Source of the DNA: Hellea sp.
GTDB taxonomy: Bacteria; Pseudomonadota; Alphaproteobacteria; Caulobacterales; Maricaulaceae
Direction: 5' to 3'
NCBI GenBank assembly: GCA_020628635.1
Contig: JAHDEU010000004.1
Span: forward strand, 3,305-20,871
Length of the DNA stretch: 17,567 nt
This document shows, in pieces, positions 8,117-14,707 of the stretch. The translations under genes were made by a program, and so were the position numbers. Positions within the stretch are counted from its first letter, which is position 1. The number at the start of each line of letters is the position of its first letter. The notes beneath the pieces were generated by a model. That model was given only the letters and a program-made list of their open reading frames with translations, ran no database searches and was not told the DNA's origin.

Positions 8117-8830
8117 ATGCGCCGCACTGTTTTCACCGCCCTGATGGGCGCGGCTTTCACCCTCGCCTCGCCCGTCTTCGCGCAGGACAGCACCACCAAC
8201 ACCGGGGAGGACGAGGTCATCGCCCGCGGGTCCATCCAGACCGACCCGGCCATGAGCGCGTGGAATGCGGGCGACTACGCGACCGCCGAGATCGAGTTCG
8301 ACCGCAACGCCTTCTGCGCGCTGCGGGTGGAGCGGGGCTTTCGCGCAGGTGTCGAGAGCGCGCGCGAAAGCGCATTCCGGGCCGATGACTTCTCCGCACA
8401 GTCCGCGCAAACCGCCACCATCAACGGTCCGGGCGTGGGCGGAGGGTCGGTCAACATCGTCGATAGCGCCAGCGGCGTTGCCGGTTCGACCTTGAACACG
8501 CAGTCGCTCGACCGGCGGGAGGACGCCACCAAGCGCACCTGCGAAAACCGCGGCTTCCAGATCTACATGCGCGGCATGTCGCAGCTGAAGCTCGGCAAAA
8601 CGGACGAGGCCAAGCGCTCGCTGGAGCAGGCCACCAATCTGAACCGGCAGCTGTTCGATGCGCATTTCCGCCTCAGCCTGATGGAATACCAGTCCGGCGA
8701 CATCGACGCCGCCGCCAAGGAGGCCCGCGCCCTGCGCCGCATCGCCAAAAAGTGCCGCCGCTGCAACGCCAAGGAGGAGATCACGGCGCAGCTCGCCTAT
8801 CTCGACCAGCTGCTGGGCTCCGCTGGCTAG
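8117..8830 (+). CDS. Secreted TPR-repeat protein of unknown function
   Basis: The 237-residue protein begins with a clear signal peptide (MRRTVFTALMGAAFTLASPVFA, cleavage near residue 22), so it is exported to the periplasm. The ATG at 8117 has AAGGAAG at 8105-8111, 5 nt upstream. The first part holds AWNAGDYATAEIEFDRNAF (about 48-66), a half TPR. A glycine/serine-rich low-complexity linker spans about 95-128. TPR-like helices follow at about 142-178 (MRGMSQLKLGKTDEAKRSLE) and 180-207. Cysteines are C67, C142 and a CxxC pair at C213/C216, which could form disulfides in the periplasm. I do not recognise a named family. It follows the halogenases on the same strand and probably acts as a periplasmic scaffold for the same locus; that role is inference. 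Confidence 0.75.
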   Translation: MRRTVFTALMGAAFTLASPVFAQDSTTNTGEDEVIARGSIQTDPAMSAWNAGDYATAEIEFDRNAFCALRVERGFRAGVESARESAFRADDFSAQSAQTATINGPGVGGGSVNIVDSASGVAGSTLNTQSLDRREDATKRTCENRGFQIYMRGMSQLKLGKTDEAKRSLEQATNLNRQLFDAHFRLSLMEYQSGDIDAAAKEARALRRIAKKCRRCNAKEEITAQLAYLDQLLGSAG

Positions 8831-8863
8831 AGGGGGCTGGCTGAGGCCTTTCGGAAAACGGGC

Positions 8864-8892
8864 TTGGCGAGTGGGGCCGGAGGGCGCTATTC
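8864..8892 (+). promoter_or_regulatory. Possible promoter before the carbohydrate-binding-like protein
   Basis: TTGGCG (8864-8869) and GCTATTC (8886-8892) are separated by 17 bp between hexamers and lie about 40 bp before the start codon at 8930. They resemble the alphaproteobacterial housekeeping pattern (TTGaCg and GCTAnnnC). It would let the gene be transcribed apart from the halogenase run. It is a weak call on sequence alone. Confidence 0.35.
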
Positions 8893-8929
8893 AGCCGGCA
8901 TTCAACCGTTTCGGCATAGGGGATTTGTC

Positions 8930-9556
8930 ATGATGAAACGCAACCTTATCGGTCTGGCGACGACCGCTCTGCTCGCCTCAACACTCGCTTTCGCTCCGGC
9001 CCATGCGGACGACATGGACCCGGCCATGGCCCAGGCCATCGCCGCGGTCGATGCCGCCATGCCGGGCAAGCTGATCAACAATCCCTTCAGCGTGAAGTTC
9101 AATGTCGAGGGCGGCGACGCGCGCGGCAAGATCGTCGAAGCCGACGGCGTCCCCGGCGGCGCGGCCTACAACGTCCGCGTCAAGAAGAAGAAAAAGAACC
9201 CGTGGGATACCGCCACGCGCATTCCGATGACGGCCGACATCGCGGACGGCGAGACCATTCTCGTCTCCTTCTGGGCGCGCGCGGTGACCCCGCCCAAGGG
9301 ATCGGACACGGGCAAGATCACGGTCGCGCTGCAGCGCAATGTCGATCCCTATGACGCCGTGGTCCAGGAAGACATCGATCTGGGCACGGAGTGGAAGCTC
9401 TACACGGTCGGCGGCACGGCCAAGCGCTCCTACCCCGCCGACAAGGGCAGCCTGAACTTCAATCTCGCCCATGCCAAGCAGACGGTGGAGCTCGGCACCT
9501 TCTACATTTCCAGCCTCGGCCAGAACGCCGACTACGCGAAATACGTGGACAAGTAG
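8930..9556 (+). CDS. Secreted jelly-roll protein resembling carbohydrate-binding domains
   Basis: The 208-residue protein has a signal peptide ending AHA before DDMDP (cleavage near 26) and then one domain of about 150 residues. The latter resembles family 4/9-like carbohydrate-binding modules: NPWDTATRIPM (90-100), ILVSFWARAVTPP (110-122), a tryptophan/tyrosine run EWKLYTV (154-160), LNFNLAHAKQTVELG (175-189) and FYISSLG (191-197). This pattern is typical of beta-sandwich modules that bind glycans. No catalytic module is attached. The ATG at 8930 has AGGGGA 6 nt upstream; the ATG at 8933 is an alternative. Five lysines in a row (85-89) are unusual. It ends at an intrinsic terminator. A periplasmic or surface glycan-binding accessory to the receptor fits the context; the ligand is unknown. 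Confidence 0.72.
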   Translation: MMKRNLIGLATTALLASTLAFAPAHADDMDPAMAQAIAAVDAAMPGKLINNPFSVKFNVEGGDARGKIVEADGVPGGAAYNVRVKKKKKNPWDTATRIPMTADIADGETILVSFWARAVTPPKGSDTGKITVALQRNVDPYDAVVQEDIDLGTEWKLYTVGGTAKRSYPADKGSLNFNLAHAKQTVELGTFYISSLGQNADYAKYVDK

Positions 9557-9602
9557 GACGCGCCAACCGGGGCGGCTTTCGTCCCGGCACAAGACTCTCA
9601 GC

Positions 9603-9645
9603 AGCCCCCGCCCCGGCTCGGACCAGGGCGGGGGCTTTTTCGTTT
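9603..9645 (+). terminator. Strong intrinsic terminator
   Basis: An 11-bp perfect GC-rich stem (AGCCCCCGCCC at 9603-9613 with GGGCGGGGGCT at 9626-9636) with a 12-nt loop runs into TTTTTCGTTTT. It closes the uptake/halogenase locus and separates it from the kds operon. The following 114 nt before kdsA should carry that operon's promoter, but I see no convincing -35/-10 pair there. Confidence 0.9.
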
Positions 9646-9759
9646 TCGGACGGGTGCAGCGATGGCGATGCGGGCCATGGGCGCCAAGCCGCGCCGCTTG
9701 CTTGTCGCCATCCGCCTGCGGGTCTATGACGCCGCATCGCTCCCGCCTTGAAAGCCCTC

Positions 9760-10608
9760 ATGCGCCCCACGCTCCACCATCCCGCCCTGCCGATCGGACG
9801 CGGCCACCCGCTTGCCGTCATCGCCGGGCTCAACGTGCTCGAAGACCTCGATCTGGCGCTCACCATAGGCCGCGAGCTGAAGGCGGTCTGCGCGGATCTC
9901 GGCCTGGCCTATGTGTTCAAGGCGAGCTTCGACAAGGCCAACCGGTCCTCCATCACCTCCTATCGCGGCCCCGGACTCGAGGACGGCCTCGCCATGCTCG
10001 CCCAGGTCAAGGCGGAGCTGGACGTGCCGATCTGCACGGACCTGCACACGGTCGCCCAGGCCGAGCCCGTTGCGGCCGTTGCCGATATCGTGCAGCTGCC
10101 CGCCTTTCTATGCCGCCAGACGGACCTCGTGGTTGCGGCGGCCCGGGCCACGCAGGCCGCAGGCGGCGTGCTGCATGTGAAAAAGGCGCAGTTCCTCGCC
10201 CCGCTGGACGTCCACAACATCATCACCAAGGCGCGCGAGGTCGCGCCGGACCTGTCCATTGTCATGTGCGAGCGCGGCACGAGCTTCGGCTACAACAACC
10301 TCGTCGTGGACATGCTCGGCATCCACCAGATGCAGGGCCTCGGCGTGCCGGTGACCATCGACGCGACCCATGCCGTGCAGCTGCCGGGCGCGGACCCGCG
10401 CACCCAGGGCGCATCCACCGGGGGCCGGCGCGAGGGCGTGCCCGTCATCGCGCGCGCGGCCGTGGCGGCGGGCGCGGACGGCGTGTTCCTGGAGTTCCAC
10501 ACGGACCCGGACGCCGCGCTGTGCGACGCGCCGAGCTGCCTGCCGATTTCCGGCGCGCGCGCGCTGCTCACACAGCTGTCCGAACTGCACGCGGTCGTGA
10601 ACCGGTGA
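9760..10608 (+). CDS. kdsA: 3-deoxy-8-phosphooctulonate (Kdo-8-P) synthase
   Basis: This cytoplasmic enzyme condenses phosphoenolpyruvate with D-arabinose-5-phosphate to Kdo-8-phosphate. The 282-residue protein has the family length and its motifs: FKASFDKANRSS (53-64), RGPGLEDG (69-76), QLPAFLCRQTDL (112-123), KKAQFLAP (141-148), CERGTSFGYNNLVVDM (170-185), DATHAVQLPG (201-210) and GGRRE (221-225). Asn25 in GLNVLED stands where metal-dependent enzymes have cysteine, so this should be the metal-independent class, like E. coli. Two family positions differ: TDLHT (93-97) instead of TDVHE, and KKAQF instead of KKPQF or KKGQF. I chose ATG 9760; a TTG at 9748 is possible and neither has a good ribosome site. 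Its stop overlaps the kdsD start (GTGA). It heads the Kdo operon. Confidence 0.93.
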   Translation: MRPTLHHPALPIGRGHPLAVIAGLNVLEDLDLALTIGRELKAVCADLGLAYVFKASFDKANRSSITSYRGPGLEDGLAMLAQVKAELDVPICTDLHTVAQAEPVAAVADIVQLPAFLCRQTDLVVAAARATQAAGGVLHVKKAQFLAPLDVHNIITKAREVAPDLSIVMCERGTSFGYNNLVVDMLGIHQMQGLGVPVTIDATHAVQLPGADPRTQGASTGGRREGVPVIARAAVAAGADGVFLEFHTDPDAALCDAPSCLPISGARALLTQLSELHAVVNR

Positions 10609-11579
10609 GCCAGTCCACCGAGGAAGCGCTGCGTGTCCTCGACATGGAAGCGCAGTCGCTGCGCAGGCTGGCCGACGATCTGCGCGACGATCCCGCCCGG
10701 CAGGAGGCTTTCGGGGAAGCCGTCGCGCTGGTCACCCGGACGCGCGGCCACGTCATCGTCGTCGGCGTCGGCAAGTCCGGCCATATCGGGCTGAAGATCG
10801 CGGCGAGCTTCGCCTCCACCGGCACGCCCGCCTTTTTCATGCATCCCACGGAGGCCAGCCACGGCGATCTGGGCATGGTGACGCGCGACTGCACGGTGGT
10901 CGCGATTTCCAATTCGGGCGAGAGCCGGGAGCTGGCCGACGTGCTGCATTACTGCACCAAGGCGGGCGTGCCCGTCATCGGGCTGACGCGCCAGCCTGGC
11001 TCCGCGCTGGGCCGTGCGGCGAGCGTCGTGCTGCAGCTACCGGAAACCGAGGAGGCCTGCATCAACGGGCTCGCGCCGACGACGTCGACCACCAACACGC
11101 TGGCACTGGGCGACGCGCTGGTGGTGGCCGTGATGGCGGCCAAGGGCGTGTCGCGCGACGATTTCGGGCGGCACCATCCGGGCGGAAAGCTGGGCCGCGG
11201 CCTGCAGACCGTCGCGGACTGGCGCGCGACCCATCCGGCCGAGCCTCCGGTCGTGAACGCGGATGCGGGCATGCAGGACGTCGTGGGCGCGGTGTCGGCC
11301 GGGCTGTCGGGCTGCGTGGCGGTCGTGGACGGGCGCGGCGACTTTCTCGGCATGATCACGGATGGCGACCTGCGCCGCGCCATGACGCCGGACATGTTCT
11401 CCAAAACGGCCGCCGACATCATGACGACGGAGCCTTTCACGCCGTCCGACGCCATGACCATGCGCAGCGTCATCGACACGCTGACCGCGCGCAAGATCGG
11501 CAATGCCTTCGTGGTGGAAGGCGGCAAGCCCGTCGCCGTGCTGAACATGAAGACGCTCATGACACAGGGTTACGTCTGA
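10605..11579 (+). CDS. kdsD: D-arabinose-5-phosphate isomerase (KdsD/KpsF family)
   Basis: The enzyme converts ribulose-5-phosphate to arabinose-5-phosphate, the KdsA substrate. The 324-residue protein has the normal length and domain order: an SIS domain at about 35-185 and two CBS domains at about 213-265 and 268-320. Key motifs are GVGKSGHIG (54-62), HPTEASHGDLG (80-90), SNSGES (102-107), PTTSTT (158-163), FGRHHPGGKLG (187-197) and ITDGDLRR (251-258) in the first CBS unit. The start is the GTG at 10605, sharing GTGA with the end of kdsA, so the two are translationally coupled. It could also be the GutQ or capsule (KpsF) paralogue of the same activity; the neighbours support the Kdo role. 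Its last codons are echoed by the mini-ORF that follows. Confidence 0.93.
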   Translation: MSQSTEEALRVLDMEAQSLRRLADDLRDDPARQEAFGEAVALVTRTRGHVIVVGVGKSGHIGLKIAASFASTGTPAFFMHPTEASHGDLGMVTRDCTVVAISNSGESRELADVLHYCTKAGVPVIGLTRQPGSALGRAASVVLQLPETEEACINGLAPTTSTTNTLALGDALVVAVMAAKGVSRDDFGRHHPGGKLGRGLQTVADWRATHPAEPPVVNADAGMQDVVGAVSAGLSGCVAVVDGRGDFLGMITDGDLRRAMTPDMFSKTAADIMTTEPFTPSDAMTMRSVIDTLTARKIGNAFVVEGGKPVAVLNMKTLMTQGYV

Positions 11580-11599
11580 TGACGGGGGGCTACGTCTAG
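11579..11599 (+). other. Six-codon mini-ORF duplicating the end of kdsD
   Basis: The 21-nt stretch encodes MTGGYV and a stop. It starts on the kdsD stop (TGATG) and ends on the kdsB start (TAGTG). It mirrors the last seven codons of kdsD (MTQGYV and stop, 11559-11579) with 15 of 21 bases equal, so it looks like a tandem duplication. The GGGGGG inside it (11584-11589) can serve as the kdsB ribosome site. It may act only as a coupling linker; a functional peptide is unlikely. Confidence 0.55.
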
Positions 11600-12429
11600 T
11601 GGCGCTCCTGATCGTCGTCCCCGCGCGCTATGGCTCCACCCGCCTGCCCGGCAAGCCGCTGCGCGAGATCGCGGGCGTGCCCATGCTGCTGCGCACCGCG
11701 CGCAACGCGCAGGACGCCGCCGACGCGCTGGAGCAGGCCGAAGTCGTGGTCGCCACGGACGACGCGCGCATCGAGGCTTTCTGCGCGGAGCACGCCCTGC
11801 CCTGCGTGATGACCAGCGCGGATCTCGCCACCGGCAGCGACCGCGCGCTCGCTGCGGCCAATGCGCTGGACCCGGACACCGCCCGCATCGACCGCATCGT
11901 CAACCTGCAGGGCGACGCGCCGTTCACGCCGGCCGGGCACATCATCCGCGTGGCGCGCGAGCTGGGCCGCGACGGCGCGGACGCGGCGACCGCCTATGTG
12001 CAGCTGGACTGGGACGCGCTGGACGCTTTGCGCGAACACAAGCAAACCGCGCCCTTTTCCGGCACGACGCTGATCGAGGACGCGGACGGTTTCGCGGTCT
12101 GGTTTTCCAAGGCCGTCATCCCGGCCATCCGCAAGGAGGAGGCCCACCGCGCCGAGCCGCTGTCGCCCGTCAAGCGCCATATCGGCCTTTACGGCTACCG
12201 CCGCGACGTGCTGGCCCGCTTCGCCGCCCTGCCGGAAAGCCGCTATGAGCGGCTGGAGGGGTTGGAGCAGTTGCGCCTTTTGGAGGCGGGCTACCGCATG
12301 GCATGCGCGCGGGTGGAGCGGCCGCGCATCTCGCTGGGCGGGATCGACACGCAGGCGGACATCGATCTGGCCGAGCGGCTGATCGCGGAACATGGTGATC
12401 CCTTCAGTGGCGGCCCGCATCGTGGCTGA
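11599..12429 (+). CDS. kdsB: CMP-Kdo synthetase (3-deoxy-manno-octulosonate cytidylyltransferase)
   Basis: The enzyme activates Kdo with CTP to CMP-Kdo in the cytosol. The 276-residue protein shows the nucleotidyltransferase motif VPARYGSTRLPGKPL (7-21), VATDD (51-55), ATGSDR (77-82, family form SGTDR), VNLQGDAPF (101-109), HIGLYGYR (194-201), LEGLEQLRLLE (219-229) and LGGIDTQAD (246-254). Asp106 and Asp250 match the two metal-binding aspartates of E. coli KdsB. The glutamate after Asp106 in the usual QGDEP is alanine, and the NAVKVV stretch of the E. coli enzyme is replaced by FSGTTLIEDADG, so it belongs to a divergent subgroup. The GTG at 11599 is used, with a run of G 9 nt upstream. A related 3-deoxy-ulosonic acid as substrate cannot be ruled out. 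Confidence 0.87.
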   Translation: MALLIVVPARYGSTRLPGKPLREIAGVPMLLRTARNAQDAADALEQAEVVVATDDARIEAFCAEHALPCVMTSADLATGSDRALAAANALDPDTARIDRIVNLQGDAPFTPAGHIIRVARELGRDGADAATAYVQLDWDALDALREHKQTAPFSGTTLIEDADGFAVWFSKAVIPAIRKEEAHRAEPLSPVKRHIGLYGYRRDVLARFAALPESRYERLEGLEQLRLLEAGYRMACARVERPRISLGGIDTQADIDLAERLIAEHGDPFSGGPHRG

Positions 12430-13021
12430 GATCATCATCTGCCGCCATGGCAACACTTTCGATCCCGGTGACACGGTCACCCGCGTCGGCGGCCGCACCG
12501 ACCTGCCCCTGTCGCGTTCGGGCCGCGCGCAGGCGGACGCGCTGGCGGAGCATTTCCGCATGCAGGCACCGATCGCCCGCGCGTTCAGCTCGCCGCTGCT
12601 GCGCACCACGCAGACGCTGCAGACGGTGCTGGCCGCGCAAGCGGACGCGCCCGCCATCCAGACGCGGCGCTTTCTCACCGAGCTGGACTACGGGGTGGAT
12701 GAGAACCGGCCGGAAGCCGAGGTGGCCGCGCGCATCGGGGAGGACGCCTTGCGGGCCTGGGAAACCGACGCCGTGCTGCCGGACGGCTGGCGGCTCGACA
12801 TCGACGCACTGGTGGAGAGCTGGCGCGGCTTTCTTTCGGAACAGGCCGCCTTGCCCGGCCGCACGATGGTGATGACCAGCAACGGCGTGGCGCGTTTCGT
12901 CTTCAGGGCTTTGGATGAGGATCCGGGCATGCGCAGCATCAAGCTGAAGACCGGCGCCTATGGCGCGCTGGACCCGGGACCGGCGGGCTACCGGGTGGCT
13001 GAGTGGAACATCCGGCCATAG
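12422..13021 (+). CDS. Histidine-phosphatase-family protein, candidate Kdo-8-phosphate phosphatase
   Basis: The 199-residue protein (from GTG 12422) has the family's phosphohistidine loop CRHGNT at 7-12 with His9, SSPLLRTTQT (56-65, Arg61) and TELDYG (87-92, acid Glu88). The second catalytic histidine, normally in a SHG or THGG motif, is absent: the site reads VMTSNGVAR (150-158), with serine or asparagine there. The start overlaps the end of kdsB by 8 nt (GTGGCTGA) and puts RHG near the N-terminus as usual; an ATG at 12392 is a weaker alternative. Coupling to kdsA-kdsD-kdsB, with no HAD-type kdsC in the window, makes Kdo-8-phosphate the obvious guess as substrate. That function is inference; other sugar-phosphate targets are possible. 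Confidence 0.75.
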   Translation: MAEIIICRHGNTFDPGDTVTRVGGRTDLPLSRSGRAQADALAEHFRMQAPIARAFSSPLLRTTQTLQTVLAAQADAPAIQTRRFLTELDYGVDENRPEAEVAARIGEDALRAWETDAVLPDGWRLDIDALVESWRGFLSEQAALPGRTMVMTSNGVARFVFRALDEDPGMRSIKLKTGAYGALDPGPAGYRVAEWNIRP

Positions 13022-13044
13022 CTTCGGCGCTTCGGCGCTTCGGC
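13021..13044. repeat. Three tandem copies of an 8-bp unit
   Basis: GCTTCGGC occurs three times in direct succession, beginning at the last base of the phosphatase stop codon, followed by a decayed copy (GTTTGGC). It lies in the 97-bp gap before rfbC. Copy number could vary by slippage. No T-tract follows, so it is not an obvious terminator. Confidence 0.7.
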
Positions 13045-13118
13045 GTTTGGCACCGCTCCTCTGCCCGCGATTGCGGATCACGCTGGCAGGACCGAATCCA
13101 ACGCTCTAGAGACGCGGC

Positions 13119-13685
13119 GTGGATATCCAGACTTTCGATATTTCCGGGCCGGTCCTGCTGACGCCCGCCCGTTACAGTGATGCGCGCGGCTGGTTTTCCG
13201 AGGTGTGGAACCAGGCCCGTTTCGACGACGCCGTCGGCGCATCCGTGCGCTTCGTGCAGGACAACCAGTCCTACTCCGCCGCCGCCGGCACGGTGCGCGG
13301 CCTGCACTACCAGTCCCCGCCCCACGCGCAGGGCAAGCTGGTGCGTGTGTTGCGGGGTTCCGTTGTCGACATATGCGTCGACGCCCGCCGCGGCTCGCCC
13401 ACCTATGGCCGGCATGTCCGCGTCGAGCTGAGCGCTGAAAACGGGCGGCAGTTCTGGGTGCCGGCGGGGTTCCTGCACGGCTTTGCCACGCAGGAGCCCG
13501 ACACGGAGGTCGGCTACAAGGTGACCGACATTTACGCCCGCGATTGCGAGGGCGGCGTGGCATTCGACGATCTCGACCTCGGCCTCGACTGGGGTGTCCC
13601 TTCAGGCGGCGCGGTGGTGTCGGACAAGGACCGCGACGCGCCCCGCTTCGCGGATTTCGACACACCGTTCGGTGCATCGCTGTGA
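13119..13685 (+). CDS. rfbC: dTDP-4-dehydrorhamnose 3,5-epimerase
   Basis: RmlC inverts C3 and C5 of dTDP-4-keto-6-deoxyglucose, the third step to dTDP-L-rhamnose. The 188-residue cupin has the expected length and residues: DARGWFSEVWN (21-31), QDNQS (47-51), RGLHYQ (60-65) with catalytic His63, GKLVRVLRG (72-80) with Lys73, FLHGFAT (118-124) and GYKVTDIYA (132-140) with active-site Tyr133. The start is the GTG at 13119, with only a weak purine-rich stretch ahead of it. The stop overlaps the rfbB start (GTGA). It opens the rfbC-rfbB-rfbD group. There is nothing unusual in the coding part. Confidence 0.95.
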   Translation: MDIQTFDISGPVLLTPARYSDARGWFSEVWNQARFDDAVGASVRFVQDNQSYSAAAGTVRGLHYQSPPHAQGKLVRVLRGSVVDICVDARRGSPTYGRHVRVELSAENGRQFWVPAGFLHGFATQEPDTEVGYKVTDIYARDCEGGVAFDDLDLGLDWGVPSGGAVVSDKDRDAPRFADFDTPFGASL

Positions 13686-14707
13686 AACTGCTGATCACGG
13701 GCGGGGCGGGTTTCATCGGCTCGGCGGTGGTGCGCGCGGCGCTGGCGCGCGGGCACGAGGTCGTCAATCTGGACGGGCTGACCTATGCCGCCAATCCGGC
13801 AACGCTGGAAGAGTTCGAAGGCACGCCCGGCTACCGCTTCGCCGAGGCCGACATCCGTGACGCCGCCGCCGTGGACGCGCTGGTCCAAGAGGCGCGCCCC
13901 GACCGGATCATGCACCTCGCAGCGGAGTCCCATGTGGACCGGTCCATCACCGGCCCGGCCGTGTTCGCCCAGACCAATGTGGTGGGCACGCTCAACCTGC
14001 TGCAAAGCGCGCGCACGCTGCATGCGGAGCTGGATGCCGGGGCGCGCGAGGCCTTCCGCTTCCACCACATTTCCACGGACGAGGTTTACGGCGATCTCGG
14101 CCCCGACGATCCGGCCTTCACGGAAGACACGCCCTATGCGCCGAGTTCGCCCTATTCGGCGTCCAAGGCGGCGTCCGACCATTTCGTGCGCGCCTGGCAG
14201 CGGACCTACGGCCTGCCCACATTGATCACCAACTGCTCCAACAATTACGGCCCCTACCAGTTTCCCGAAAAGCTGATCCCCGTCGTCATCATGTCGGCGC
14301 GGGCGGGCAAGCCGATCCCGGTCTACGGCGACGGGCAGAATGTGCGCGACTGGCTGCATGTGGACGACCATGCGGATGCGCTGCTGCATGTGCTGGAGCA
14401 CGGCAGAGTCGGGCGGACCTACAATATCGGCGGCCGGGCGGAGCGCACCAATCTGGAACTCGTGGAGACGATCTGCGACCGCATGGACGCGGTGCTGGGT
14501 ACGCTGCCCACGGGCGAGCCGCGGCGCTCGCTCATCACCTTCGTCACGGACCGCGCGGGCCATGACCGCCGCTACGCCATCGACGACACGCGCATCTCCT
14601 CGGAGCTCGGCTGGCAGCCCGCGCGCACGCTCGAAAACGGGCTGGAGGACACGATCCGCTGGTATCTCGACAATCCCGACTGGCTGGCACGGGTGAGCGG
14701 CCGGTGA
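13682..14707 (+). CDS. rfbB: dTDP-glucose 4,6-dehydratase
   Basis: RmlB is the NAD-dependent short-chain dehydrogenase-type enzyme that makes dTDP-4-keto-6-deoxyglucose from dTDP-glucose. The 341-residue protein has the Rossmann motif GGAGFIG (7-13), HLAAESHVDRSI (78-89), STDEVYGDL (131-139) with Thr132-Asp133-Glu134, the catalytic pair Tyr158 and Lys162 in YSASK, NNYGPYQFPEKLIP (187-200) and RDWLHVDDH further on. The start is the GTG at 13682, overlapping the rfbC stop; longer in-frame starts would add unrelated residues. All catalytic residues are present. Confidence 0.96.
   Translation: MKLLITGGAGFIGSAVVRAALARGHEVVNLDGLTYAANPATLEEFEGTPGYRFAEADIRDAAAVDALVQEARPDRIMHLAAESHVDRSITGPAVFAQTNVVGTLNLLQSARTLHAELDAGAREAFRFHHISTDEVYGDLGPDDPAFTEDTPYAPSSPYSASKAASDHFVRAWQRTYGLPTLITNCSNNYGPYQFPEKLIPVVIMSARAGKPIPVYGDGQNVRDWLHVDDHADALLHVLEHGRVGRTYNIGGRAERTNLELVETICDRMDAVLGTLPTGEPRRSLITFVTDRAGHDRRYAIDDTRISSELGWQPARTLENGLEDTIRWYLDNPDWLARVSGR

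Noticed and set aside
9703..9730. Promoter for kdsA (TTGTCG and TCTATG)
   Set aside because: The spacing is about 15 bp and neither hexamer is convincing. A promoter is expected here, but I cannot place it.
9471..10604. Upstream extension of kdsD across kdsA in another frame
   Set aside because: The extra residues are out-of-frame kdsA sequence. The GTG at 10605 with GTGA overlap gives the normal KdsD length.
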